Source of the DNA: Nonomuraea angiospora
Lineage (GTDB): Bacteria > Actinomycetota > Actinomycetes > Streptosporangiales > Streptosporangiaceae
Assembly: GCF_014873145.1 (NCBI RefSeq)
Contig: NZ_JADBEK010000001.1
Coordinates: 12,152,001-12,216,000, forward strand
Direction of reading: 5' to 3'
Length of the DNA stretch: 64,000 bases
The notes under the pieces are model-generated. The model was not told the DNA's origin. It searched no databases and saw nothing but the letters and a program-made list of their open reading frames with translations. The translations under genes were made by a program, and so were the position numbers. Below are positions 56,435 to 64,000 of the stretch, piece after piece (positions within the stretch are counted from its first letter, which is position 1; each line of letters begins with the position of its first letter).

Positions 56435-57123
56435 CCGCGATGCCGCTGGTGCTCATGTACCACTCCGTGGACAAATACGACAGCGACCCGCTTCACGTCA
56501 CGGTCTCGCCCGACCGCTTCGCCCGGCAGATGCGCTGGCTCGCCCGGCGCGGCCTGTCCGGGGTCTCGATGCTCGAGCTCACGCGCGCCCGCAGCACGCG
56601 CGGCCTGGTCGGGCTCACCTTCGACGACGGGTACGGCGACTTCCTCAGCGAGGTCGTGCCCGTCCTGCGCAGGTACGGCTTCACCGCCACGGTCTTCGTG
56701 GTCACCGGCCTGATCGGCGAGCACAACGCCTGGGACGCCGGCTCGCCGCGCAAGCGGCTCATGGACTCCGAGGGCCTGCGCTGGGCCGCGCGGCAGGGCA
56801 TGGAGATCGGCTCGCACTCGGCCGGGCACTACTCGCTGTCCGGGCTGCGCGACGACGAGCTCCACCAGGAGGTGGCCGGCAGCAAGGCGACGCTGGAGGA
56901 CCTCCTGGGCCGCCAGGTGAACGGGTTCTGTTACCCGTACGGGCACGTCAACGCCCGCGAGCTGGCCGCTGTCCGCGAGGCGGGCTACTCCTACGCCTGC
57001 GCCATCTGGAAGTCCGAGCTCACCGGCACGTACGCGCTGCCGCGCACGTACGTGGGCGAGCGGGACGGCGCGCTGCGGCTGCACGCCAAGCGGGCGCGGC
57101 ACCGGGTCCGGTGGGGCTGGTGA
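56431..57123 (+). CDS. Polysaccharide deacetylase (NodB family, CE4)
   Basis: 230 residues. NodB motifs: VLMYHSVD, GLTFDDGYGDF (catalytic Asp pair), GSHSAGHYSLSGL (metal HxxxH) and FCYPYGHVN. No signal peptide, so it may act on a cytoplasmic or membrane-bound intermediate. Removes N-acetyl groups from hexosamine residues, implying that the polymer contains an acetamido sugar. ATGA with the flippase gene, GTGA with the next transferase. Confidence 0.9.
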   Translation: MTAMPLVLMYHSVDKYDSDPLHVTVSPDRFARQMRWLARRGLSGVSMLELTRARSTRGLVGLTFDDGYGDFLSEVVPVLRRYGFTATVFVVTGLIGEHNAWDAGSPRKRLMDSEGLRWAARQGMEIGSHSAGHYSLSGLRDDELHQEVAGSKATLEDLLGRQVNGFCYPYGHVNARELAAVREAGYSYACAIWKSELTGTYALPRTYVGERDGALRLHAKRARHRVRWGW

Positions 57124-58214
57124 AGGTCCTGCACGTCATCACCGGCCTGGCGGCGGGCGGCGCGGAGCAGCAGCTGCGGTCCCTGCTGCCGCACGTGCGG
57201 GCCCGGTGCGAGGTGGCGGTGCTCACCGGGCACGGGGTGGTCGCGGACGCCATCGAGCGTTCCGGCGTGCCCGTCCACCACGTCGGCATGCGCGGCAACA
57301 GGGACCTGCGCGCCGTCGGGCGGCTGGCCCGGCTCATGCGCCGGCGCCGCTACGACGTGGTGCACACCCATCTGTACCGCGCCTGCGTGTACGGCAGGCT
57401 GGCGGCGCGGCTGGCGAACGTCCCGGCGATCGTGGCGACCGAGCACTCGATCGGGCGCGAGCACGTCGAGGGGCGCCGCCTGACCCGCTCGATCAGGGCC
57501 CTCTACCTGGCCAGCGAGCTGCTCGGGCACCTCACCGTGGCCGTCTCGCCGACCGTGGCCGACCGGCTGTCGAGATGGGGCGTCCCCCGCTCGCGCATCG
57601 TGGTGGTCCCGAACGGCGTCGACGGCGCCGCGTTCGGCTTCGACGCCGCCCTGCGCCGGCGCACCCGGGAGCGGCTCGGCCTGCCCGAGAGCGCGTTCGT
57701 GATCGGCGGCGTCGGCCGCCTGGAGCCGAGCAAGCGCTTCGACATCCTGATCAGGGCGCTGCCGCCGCTCGAACACGCCGTCCTGCTCCTGGTCGGCTCC
57801 GGCTCCTGCGAGCCCCGGCTGCGGGAGCTGGCCCGCGAGGCCGGGGCCGAGCACAGGGTGATCTTCGCGGGGGAGTCGCCCGACGTGGGGGCCCTGATGT
57901 CGGCGATGGACGTGCTGGCCGCGCCCTCGGCCGAGGAGACGTTCGGCGTGGCCGTCGTCGAGGCGCTCGCGTCCGGCCTGCCCGTCCTGTACGACGCCTG
58001 CCCGGCAGTCGAGGACCTGCCGCCCGGCTCGGCCCCGGGGGCGCGGCGCGTCGAGCCGCACCGGCTCGCCGAGGAGCTGTCCGGCCTCGCCGCCCGCCCG
58101 CCCCTCAGACTGCCACCGCCCGATGCCGTCCGGCTCTACGACGTCCGCCGCCAGGCGGACCAGTTGGAGCGGCTCTACCTGCGCCTGCTGGGCGCCGAAC
58201 CCACCGAGGAGTGA
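57120..58214 (+). CDS. GT4-family glycosyltransferase
   Basis: 364 residues. N-terminal acceptor fold VKVLHVITGLAAGGAEQQLRSLLPHV; donor-binding motif APSAEETFGVAVVEALASGLPVLYD with the E-x7-E pair; VVPNGVDGAAF hinge. Retaining transferase that adds a sugar to the growing repeat unit at the cytoplasmic face. GTG 57120 overlaps the deacetylase stop (GTGA); an earlier GTG at 57111 is less likely. Confidence 0.9.
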   Translation: MKVLHVITGLAAGGAEQQLRSLLPHVRARCEVAVLTGHGVVADAIERSGVPVHHVGMRGNRDLRAVGRLARLMRRRRYDVVHTHLYRACVYGRLAARLANVPAIVATEHSIGREHVEGRRLTRSIRALYLASELLGHLTVAVSPTVADRLSRWGVPRSRIVVVPNGVDGAAFGFDAALRRRTRERLGLPESAFVIGGVGRLEPSKRFDILIRALPPLEHAVLLLVGSGSCEPRLRELAREAGAEHRVIFAGESPDVGALMSAMDVLAAPSAEETFGVAVVEALASGLPVLYDACPAVEDLPPGSAPGARRVEPHRLAEELSGLAARPPLRLPPPDAVRLYDVRRQADQLERLYLRLLGAEPTEE

Positions 58215-58216
58215 GG

Positions 58217-58786
58217 ATGACTTGGACCTGGGTCCGCATCACGGGCCTGCTCGTGCGATGGTGGCTTCCGCTGTCCCTGGCGGTCGGGGCGCTCGGCGGG
58301 ACCGCCTACGCGCTGGCCCGCGACGCCGTCTACGCCGCCGAGGCCTACGTCGTGGTGGCCGGCGGCGACCCGGCTCAGGCGGCCGGGTTCGCCGCCGCCT
58401 ACGCCCGGATCTCCAGTCATCCCGGGTTCCTCGCGGGCGCCGCGGACGAGCCGGACAGCCTGCGGGCGGCGGCCTCGCCCGACGCCCCGCTGGTGCGGCT
58501 CACCTCCGTGGCGACCGGCGCGCGGGAGGCCGCCGACCGCGTCAACCGGGCGGCCGCCGCGCTGATCGCCTACGCCAACGCCCATGCCGCCGACACCCGC
58601 GTACGGCTGGTCCCCTTCGCCTCGGCGGCGCCTCCGCTGCGCCCCGCGTCCCCTCTGCCGCTGCTCAGCGTGGCCATCGGCGCCTGCGGGGCGGCCCTGG
58701 CGGCCGGCCTCGTCCGGCTGGCCGCGCCGCAGGCCCGCTCTCAGGCGCGGCCGGAACCGGCGGCGCTGACCGGAGCGCCGGCGTGA
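58217..58786 (+). CDS. Wzz-like chain-length/export protein
   Basis: 189 residues with two membrane helices, WWLPLSLAVGALGGTAYALA (about 15-34) and LPLLSVAIGACGAALAAGLVRL (about 145-166), bracketing an outer segment (SVATGAREAADRVNRAAAALIAYANAHA). The layout is that of a short polysaccharide co-polymerase; no kinase domain is attached. Begins two bases after the transferase stop and overlaps the next gene by GTGA. Confidence 0.75.
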   Translation: MTWTWVRITGLLVRWWLPLSLAVGALGGTAYALARDAVYAAEAYVVVAGGDPAQAAGFAAAYARISSHPGFLAGAADEPDSLRAAASPDAPLVRLTSVATGAREAADRVNRAAAALIAYANAHAADTRVRLVPFASAAPPLRPASPLPLLSVAIGACGAALAAGLVRLAAPQARSQARPEPAALTGAPA

Positions 58787-59913
58787 GGGCCGCCCGGCCG
58801 GGGACCTCGCGCGCGGGGCTCACGCTGCGGGTCGTCAGGGAGGGCGCGGAGCTGGCCGCGCTGTCGGCGGAATGGGCGGATCTGTACGCGCGCAGCTCGG
58901 CCGCCACGCCGTTCCAGTCCTACGGCTGGCTCAGCTCCTGGTGGCGGGTCTACGGGACCCCGGGGCGGCTGCGGCTGTTCCTGGCGCACCGGGACGGACG
59001 CCTGGTCGCCGCCGCCCCGCTCAGGCTGGAACACCGGCTCGGCTGCCGGGTGCTGACGCCCGTCGGGGGAGCGCAGTCCGACTTCACGGACATCGTGGTG
59101 GACGACGCCGAGGGCGACGCGGGCCTGCGCGACCTGCGCGCCGGGCTGCTGGCCCAGCCGGGCTGGGACGTCATCGACCTGCCCGAGGCGCGGCCCGGCG
59201 CGGCGATCCGCCGCCTGGCGGAGATCTGGGACGGCAGAGCCTGGACCCTGCCCGCCTCCACCTGCCTCCAACTGCCCGGACAACCCATCGAGCAGGTCCT
59301 CGCCGGGCTCCAAGGCCGCCGGGCCCAGCATGTGCGGGCCGCGCTGCGCAAGCTCGACGCGCTGAACGTGTCGGTGACCGCGGTCGAGGCGGACCGGGTC
59401 AGGGCGGCGACGGCCGAGCTGCTGCGGTTGCACACCATGCAGTGGAAGAGCCGGGCGATCAACGCCCAGCACACGCAGCCGCGCTTCCTGGACCACCTGG
59501 CCGGGGCCGCGCAGGCGCTGGTGACGGAGGACCACGGGGCGCTGTGGGAGTACCGGGTGGACGGGCGGCTGCTGGCCTGCGACTTCTCGGTGATCGGCAA
59601 GGACTTCGTGGGCGGCTACCTGTACGGGGTCCACCCGGACCTGCGGGCCCGGGTGGACCTGGTCACGATGCTGCTGCGTACCAACCTGGAGCTGACGCAC
59701 CGGCTGGGCAAGCCGGTGCTCAGCATGCTGCGCGGCGCCGAGCCGCACAAGGCCAGGTGGGAGGCCGAGGCGGTGGTCAACCGGCGGGTGATGCTCGGGC
59801 GCGGCTCCCGCGCGGCCGCCTACGCCGCGCTGGCGGGCGTGCGCAGGGCGGGCAAGGAGCTGCTGAAGAGGCGCTGCCCGCGCCTGGTGGCGAAGGTCTC
59901 GGCATGGCGGTGA
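58783..59913 (+). CDS. GNAT/FemAB-like acyltransferase (CelD family)
   Basis: 376 residues. Tandem GNAT fold of the CelD/BcsL type: FQSYGWLSSWWRVYGTPGRLRLFLAHRDGRLVAAAPL and later LHTMQWKSRAINAQHT, GALWEYRVDGRLLACDFSVIGKDFVGGYLYGVHPDLR. Genes of this type are common in exopolysaccharide clusters and are thought to acylate the polymer or a lipid intermediate. GTG start overlapping the Wzz-like stop. Confidence 0.85.
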   Translation: MRAARPGTSRAGLTLRVVREGAELAALSAEWADLYARSSAATPFQSYGWLSSWWRVYGTPGRLRLFLAHRDGRLVAAAPLRLEHRLGCRVLTPVGGAQSDFTDIVVDDAEGDAGLRDLRAGLLAQPGWDVIDLPEARPGAAIRRLAEIWDGRAWTLPASTCLQLPGQPIEQVLAGLQGRRAQHVRAALRKLDALNVSVTAVEADRVRAATAELLRLHTMQWKSRAINAQHTQPRFLDHLAGAAQALVTEDHGALWEYRVDGRLLACDFSVIGKDFVGGYLYGVHPDLRARVDLVTMLLRTNLELTHRLGKPVLSMLRGAEPHKARWEAEAVVNRRVMLGRGSRAAAYAALAGVRRAGKELLKRRCPRLVAKVSAWR

Positions 59914-61103
59914 GACCGGGGGTCCTGCATGTCACGCAGCCGGTGGACGGCGGCGTGGGGGCGTACGTGGCCATGGCCGCCGCCGACCAGGCACGCCGGG
60001 GCTGGCGGGTCGCGGTCGCCTGCCCCCCGCCCGATGTGCAGGCCGGACCGCTGGCCGGCGAGCTGGACCGGCTGGGCGTGCCCCGGCTGGACTGGACGGC
60101 CGGCCGCGCGCCCGGGCTCGGCGACGTCGCCCAGGCGGCGCGGCTGCGGCGGATCGTGCGCGAGTTCCGCCCCGACGCGGTGCACCTGCACTCGTCCAAG
60201 GCGGGGCTGGCGGGCAGGGCCGCGCTCAGGGGCCGGGTGCCCACGCTCTTCCAGCCGCACGGCTGGTCCTGGCTGGCCGCCCGGGGCGGCGTCGCCGCCG
60301 CGGCGCTGACCTGGGAACGGCTGGCCGCGCGCTGGGCCGACCGGGTGATCTGCGTGGGCGAGGGCGAAGCGGCGCTGGCCAGACGGTACGGCGTGCCCGG
60401 CGACCTCGTCGTGGTGCGCAACGGCGTGGACCTGCGCCGCTTCACGCCCGCGGGGCCGCGGGAACGGGCCGAGGCGCGCGCCCGCCACGGCATCGCCGAG
60501 GACACGCCGCTGGCGGTCTGCGTGGGGCGGGTCACCCGCCAGAAGGGCCAGGACCTGCTGCTGTCGGCCTGGCGGCGCGTCGCCGCGCGCGACGGGCGGG
60601 CCCGGCTGGCCATCGTCGGCGACGGCCCGCTGCTGAGCACGCTGCGGTCGCGGGCCGTGCCCGGCGTTCACTTCGCCGGCGGCGTGACCGACGTCCGGCC
60701 CTGGTACGCCGCCGCCGACGTGGTGGTGCTGCCCTCGCGCTGGGAAGGTCTGCCGCTCACCGCGCTGGAGGCGCTGGCCACGGGCAGGCCCGTGGTCGCG
60801 TGCGCGGTGCCCGGCCTCACCGAGGTGGTGGCCGGGGAAGTCGGCGCGCTCGTTCAGCCGGAGGACGGCGCGGGACTGGCCGAGGCGCTGCTGGTCAGGC
60901 TCGGGCAGCCCGCGCTGGCCGGCGCCGAGGGGGCGGCCGCCGCCGCGCTGGCGGCCGGGTTCGGCGTGGAGGGCGCGCTGGACGGGCTCGCCGCGCACAC
61001 GCTGGGCGTGCTGGCCAGGGAGGCGCGCTCCAGCAGCCGCCTGCGGAAGGCCTCCGACGAGCCCGGGTTCGACGAACACTGCCAGACGCCGTGGGGACAG
61101 TAA
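59904..61103 (+). CDS. GT4-family glycosyltransferase, 3' end overlapping the GH26 gene
   Basis: 399 residues. VLHVTQPVDGGVGAYVAMAAADQARRG acceptor fold, VVVRNGVDLRRFTP, VCVGRVTRQKGQDLLLSAW and the donor motif LPSRWEGLPLTALEALATGRPVVA. Complete GT-B fold up to about residue 372. The last 27 residues (SSRLRKASDEPGFDEHCQT...) are exactly antisense to conserved GH26 codons, so the native end has probably been replaced. ATG 59904 overlaps the previous gene by ten bases. Last gene of the forward exopolysaccharide operon before the convergent GH26 gene. Confidence 0.88.
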   Translation: MAVRPGVLHVTQPVDGGVGAYVAMAAADQARRGWRVAVACPPPDVQAGPLAGELDRLGVPRLDWTAGRAPGLGDVAQAARLRRIVREFRPDAVHLHSSKAGLAGRAALRGRVPTLFQPHGWSWLAARGGVAAAALTWERLAARWADRVICVGEGEAALARRYGVPGDLVVVRNGVDLRRFTPAGPRERAEARARHGIAEDTPLAVCVGRVTRQKGQDLLLSAWRRVAARDGRARLAIVGDGPLLSTLRSRAVPGVHFAGGVTDVRPWYAAADVVVLPSRWEGLPLTALEALATGRPVVACAVPGLTEVVAGEVGALVQPEDGAGLAEALLVRLGQPALAGAEGAAAAALAAGFGVEGALDGLAAHTLGVLAREARSSSRLRKASDEPGFDEHCQTPWGQ

Positions 61104-61987
61104 TCGGAGATCGAGTGATAGACGACGTTGTGAGTACTGATCCAGTCGAGCATCCCCTCGACGTAGGCGGGGCGGTCGCCGTTGCGGAACAGCCCCCACT
61201 CGGGGAACGAGATGGGCTTGCCGTGCTGCGCGGCGAAGTCGGCGTGCGCCCGCAGGCCGTACGGCTGGTCGACGTAGTCGGCGAACTCGTGCCCGGGCCC
61301 CTGGTCGTAGCTGTCCATGCCGATGATGTCGACCACGTCGTCACCCGGGTAGCAGTCCGTCCAGGGGACCGCGTCGCTCCCGCGGCTGGGGGCGAAGTCG
61401 AAGCGGAAGCGCTGGCCGGGCGTCTCGCGCATGGTCTGCACGATGCGCCGCCAGTACTGCTTCCACGCCTCCGGGTCGGGTCCGCACCTGCTGGAGTAGG
61501 TGGTGCCGTTCATCTCCCAGCCGAGCACGATGATCGTGTCGGCGGCGCCGGAGGAGACCAGCTTCCCGGCGAGCTTCCTGAAGCGGCCGTCGTGGGCGCC
61601 GTGCGCCCCCTTGGCCAGCTTTCGCGCCACGGCGCGGTCGGACATCCCGGACTCGTTCGGGGTGACCATCGGCACGTTCAGCGCCAGGACGCGGCCCGGC
61701 TGTGCGGCCCGCCAGCGTGTCCAGGTGTCGAGGATCTCGGAGTCGCCCCCCTCGAGGGACTTCCAGCGTTCGCCGGGGAGGTAGGTGCGCCCGACCGTCA
61801 CCTTGAGCCCCAGCCACGCCTCGAAGCCCGGCAGGAGGTCGGGACCGCGTTTGTCGGAGGCGAGGAAGACGCCCAGCGCCGCGGGGCCGGCGGAGGGGGC
61901 GGGCACGGGCGTGCCCAGGCTGACCGATGCCACGGCCACACCCGTGATTATCGCGAGCGAAAAGTGCAGATATTTCTTTCCTGCCAC
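60854..61987 (-). CDS. Secreted GH26-type glycoside hydrolase (beta-mannanase-like)
   Basis: 377 residues. Signal peptide KKYLHFSLAIITGVAVASVSLGTPVPA; the barrel has acid/base Glu in IVLGWEMNGTTYS, DDVVDIIGMDSYDQG and nucleophile Glu in KPISFPEWGLFRNGD. GTG 61987 with GGGG upstream is preferred because it puts the signal peptide at the N-terminus. It would cut the exopolysaccharide or a mannan outside the cell. The catalytic domain ends around SSEAFRRRLLE; the last 55 residues are Ala/Ser/Pro-rich and antisense to the glycosyltransferase gene, giving a 250-bp overlap that looks like read-through past a lost stop. Confidence 0.82.
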   Translation of the reverse strand: MAGKKYLHFSLAIITGVAVASVSLGTPVPAPSAGPAALGVFLASDKRGPDLLPGFEAWLGLKVTVGRTYLPGERWKSLEGGDSEILDTWTRWRAAQPGRVLALNVPMVTPNESGMSDRAVARKLAKGAHGAHDGRFRKLAGKLVSSGAADTIIVLGWEMNGTTYSSRCGPDPEAWKQYWRRIVQTMRETPGQRFRFDFAPSRGSDAVPWTDCYPGDDVVDIIGMDSYDQGPGHEFADYVDQPYGLRAHADFAAQHGKPISFPEWGLFRNGDRPAYVEGMLDWISTHNVVYHSISDYCPHGVWQCSSNPGSSEAFRRRLLERASLASTPSVCAASPSSAPSTPNPAASAAAAAPSAPASAGCPSLTSSASASPAPSSG

Positions 61988-62103
61988 GATCGCACATCCC
62001 CGATTCTCGCCTCTCCTTCCTTCTCCATACCCCACGTTTCGGCAATCCGGATATCCGACTCGCGATTTGCCTGATTTATAGCTTTTCGCGAAGGAGAAGG
62101 AAC
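61988..62103. promoter_or_regulatory. Divergent promoter region, GH26 and ATP-grasp genes
   Basis: 116 bp, markedly A/T-rich for this genome (GATTTGCCTGATTTATAGC). TTATAG around 62075-62080 could be the -10 box of the ATP-grasp gene. No palindrome long enough to call an operator. Confidence 0.4.
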
Positions 62104-63273
62104 ATGCTCGATTGCACCGTCCCGGCGCTTGTGCTGCGACTGGACCCCAATAACTTTCATCATGGGACCCTCGGCGCCATCCGCTCCCTCGGCAGGGCCG
62201 GCGTGGAGGTGCACGGGCTGCTCGGGGACACGGACTCGCCCACCTCCCGCTCCAAGTACCTGGCGCGCGGGCACGCGTGGCCGCGCGGCGGGGGCATGGG
62301 GGACGTCGTGCGGACGCTCACGCAGGTCGCCCAGAGCATCGGCCGCCCGGCCGTCCTGCTGGCGCTGGACGACGCGGGCGCCATCGCCGTCGCGGAGCAC
62401 GCGGCCGAGCTGCGCCCGTACTACCTCCTTCCCGACCAGGTGCCCGGACTGCCGCGCGCCCTCGCCGACAAGCGCCTGCTGGCGCAGCTGTGTTCCGCGT
62501 TCGGGGTCGTCCAGCCGGAGACCCGGCTGATCACCGGCGAACGCGACGCCGCGGCGGCCGTCACCGACTTCGGGCTGCCGCTGGTCGCCAAGTGGGCCCA
62601 GCCGTGGCTCCTGCCCGCCGGCGTCGGACTGCGCAACACCAGCCTGGTGCGCCGGGCCGGCCAGGTGCCCCGGCTGCTCCAGTACGTGGAGGGGCGCGAC
62701 CTGCTGTTCCAGCGCTTCGTGCCCGGTGGGCCGCACTCGGACTGGTTCTTCCACGGCTACTTCGACGAGAACTCCCGCTGCCTGTACGGCGGAGCGGGAC
62801 GCAAGGAGCGCGCCCATCCCAAGGGCGCCGGGCTCACCACCTACGGGCGATGGCTGCCCAACCCCGTCGTCGAGGGCACGGCCCGCGAGCTGGCGGAGCG
62901 GCTGGGCTACCGCGGCGTGCTGGACATCGACTTCCGCCACGACGCCGGCAGGGACGCCTACCACCTGCTGGACTTCAACCCCCGGCTCGGCGCCCAGTTC
63001 CGGCTCTTCAGCGACAGCAGCGGACTGGACCTGGTGCGGGCCGCCCACCTGCACCTGTCCGGCCGGCGCACGGCCCTGGGGCGGGCCGGACACGGCCGGA
63101 CCTACGTGGTGGAGAACTACGACCTCCTCACCGCGGGCCCGAAGAGCCTGCGCGCCCTGTGGTCGGCGGACGAACTGGCCTGGCTGTCCGCCGACGATCC
63201 CCGGCCCTTCGTGGCCATGGCCAGGCATGCGATGAAACGCGGATTCACCCGGCTGGCCCGGCAGCGGGCCTAG
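62104..63273 (+). CDS. ATP-grasp carboxylate-amine ligase-like protein
   Basis: 389 residues. ATP-grasp organisation: an N-terminal pre-ATP domain (HHGTLGAIRSLGRAGVEVHGLLGD), the central lobe with FGLPLVAKWAQPW (ATP-binding Lys) and the metal-binding end RGVLDIDFRHDAGRDAYHLLDFNPRLGAQFRLF with Asp, Glu-equivalent and Asn residues. Such ligases in polysaccharide clusters are thought to attach amino acids to uronic acids or to form peptide-like decorations. GAAGGAGAAGG precedes ATG 62104. Substrates unknown. Followed after 20 bp by a flavoprotein gene. Confidence 0.85.
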   Translation: MLDCTVPALVLRLDPNNFHHGTLGAIRSLGRAGVEVHGLLGDTDSPTSRSKYLARGHAWPRGGGMGDVVRTLTQVAQSIGRPAVLLALDDAGAIAVAEHAAELRPYYLLPDQVPGLPRALADKRLLAQLCSAFGVVQPETRLITGERDAAAAVTDFGLPLVAKWAQPWLLPAGVGLRNTSLVRRAGQVPRLLQYVEGRDLLFQRFVPGGPHSDWFFHGYFDENSRCLYGGAGRKERAHPKGAGLTTYGRWLPNPVVEGTARELAERLGYRGVLDIDFRHDAGRDAYHLLDFNPRLGAQFRLFSDSSGLDLVRAAHLHLSGRRTALGRAGHGRTYVVENYDLLTAGPKSLRALWSADELAWLSADDPRPFVAMARHAMKRGFTRLARQRA

Positions 63274-63293
63274 CACGGCGAATGGAGGAGAAC

Positions 63294-64000
63294 ATGGCTA
63301 CCTCGGTCATCGACGTGGCGATCGTGGGCGCCGGACCGTACGGGCTGTCCGTGGCGGCGCACGCCCTGCACGCCGGGCTGGACGCGCGGGTGTACGGCGA
63401 GCCGATGCGGGCGTGGGAGCGCCACATGCCCAGAGGCATGCTGCTGAAGTCCGAGCCGGACGCGTCCCATCTCGGCGACCCGGATCGCAGGCACGGCCTC
63501 GACGCCTTCCACCGCTACTCCTACGGGGAGCCGGTGCCGGTGGAGAGGTTCGTCGCCTACGGCAGGTGGTTCCGGGGGCGGGCGGTCGGCCGGGCGCTGG
63601 AGGAGACGGAGGTGACGGCCGTCGGCGTCGAGGGCAGGCTGTTCGCGCTCTCCCTGTCGTCGGGGGCGTCCGTGCTGGCCAGGACGGTCGTGCTGGCCCT
63701 CGGATTCCTGCCGTTCGCCCACCGGCCCCGCGCCCTGGCGGCCCTGCCGCCCGAGGCGGCCACGCACAGCTCCGACCACCACGACCTGAGCGGGTTCGCG
63801 GGCCGGGACGTGACCGTGCTCGGGGCCGGGCAGTCGGCGCTGGAGACCGCGACGCTGCTGGCCGAGGCCGGGGCGGCCGTCCGGCTCGTCGCCCGGACCG
63901 ATGCCCTGGCCTGGAACGACGTGCCCGTCGAGCGGCGCCCGCTCATGTCGCGCGTGCTGGCGCCCCGCTCCCCGCTCGGGAGCGGCTGGCCGTCCGTGGC
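63294..64000 (+). CDS. FAD/NAD(P)-binding oxidoreductase, 5' part (cut by window end)
   Basis: About 235 codons, open at the window end. FAD motif DVAIVGAGPYGLSVAAHAL at the start and a second NAD(P) motif DVTVLGAGQSALETATLLAEAG (near 172-193), the arrangement of flavin monooxygenases and lysine/ornithine N-hydroxylase relatives. GGAGGAG lies six bases before ATG 63294. Probably co-transcribed with the ATP-grasp gene; the pair could modify the polymer or make an unrelated small molecule. Function open. Confidence 0.85.
   Translation, partial: MATSVIDVAIVGAGPYGLSVAAHALHAGLDARVYGEPMRAWERHMPRGMLLKSEPDASHLGDPDRRHGLDAFHRYSYGEPVPVERFVAYGRWFRGRAVGRALEETEVTAVGVEGRLFALSLSSGASVLARTVVLALGFLPFAHRPRALAALPPEAATHSSDHHDLSGFAGRDVTVLGAGQSALETATLLAEAGAAVRLVARTDALAWNDVPVERRPLMSRVLAPRSPLGSGWPSV

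Overview
The window is a chromosomal segment of a very GC-rich actinomycete. Coding frames almost always end codons in G or C, GTG starts are common, neighbouring genes overlap through ATGA or GTGA, and many -10 boxes lie 6-9 bases before a start codon (leaderless transcripts). Gene content (F420-type LLM oxidoreductase, ECF42-like sigma factor, CASTOR-like channel, paired Ser/Thr kinases, mutAB/meaB) fits Streptosporangiales or a related order; this placement is inference. I saw no rRNA, tRNA, CRISPR array or insertion sequence.

Layout, left: a truncated TetR gene and a divergent FAD monooxygenase share a tandem palindromic operator (1-1848). A minus-strand peptidase operon follows (C39-like, S9, M20; 1845-6056). 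Next come a SWIM zinc-finger gene and a 902-residue partner gene, convergent with an AAA ATPase gene across a 52-bp near-perfect palindrome (6114-11314). Then a membrane Ser/Thr kinase, a CASTOR/POLLUX-like channel, mtnA, and a peptidoglycan amidase whose reading frame is interrupted by a 312-residue intein (15849-17552).

Middle: mutA-mutB (leaderless start), a second kinase with histidine-rich repeats on the opposite strand, meaB, an acyl-CoA synthetase and a thioesterase (17654-27102). A TetR/acyltransferase pair borders a decayed CehA/McbA-type metallohydrolase carrying a fresh 60-bp tandem duplication. Then a small CXC protein, a CGNR regulator, an ABC-F protein with a structured leader, a leaderless lipoprotein, a zf-TFIIB protein, a phosphotransferase, an LLM oxidoreductase and a VOC protein. 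From 35760 to 48730 lies what reads as a MurNAc/muropeptide salvage region: an AmiE-like serine hydrolase, MurQ, a NamZ-type muramidase, a two-domain GNAT protein, a complete peptide-type ABC importer with its binding lipoprotein, an alcohol dehydrogenase, an M20D amidohydrolase and a NagD-like phosphatase. The three MurNAc enzymes show no signal peptides, so imported substrate would be processed inside the cell.

Right: a DinB-like protein, a coiled-coil protein, an ECF42-type sigma factor with its DGPF/YCII partner, then a long 5' leader with two hairpins and a compact Wzx/Wzy-type exopolysaccharide operon (52165-61103): initiating phosphoglycosyltransferase, polymerase, MurJ-like flippase, deacetylase, two GT4 transferases, a Wzz-like protein and a CelD/FemAB-like acyltransferase. 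A GH26-type glycanase converges on it with an unusual 250-bp overlap, and an ATP-grasp ligase and a flavoprotein (cut by the window end) follow.
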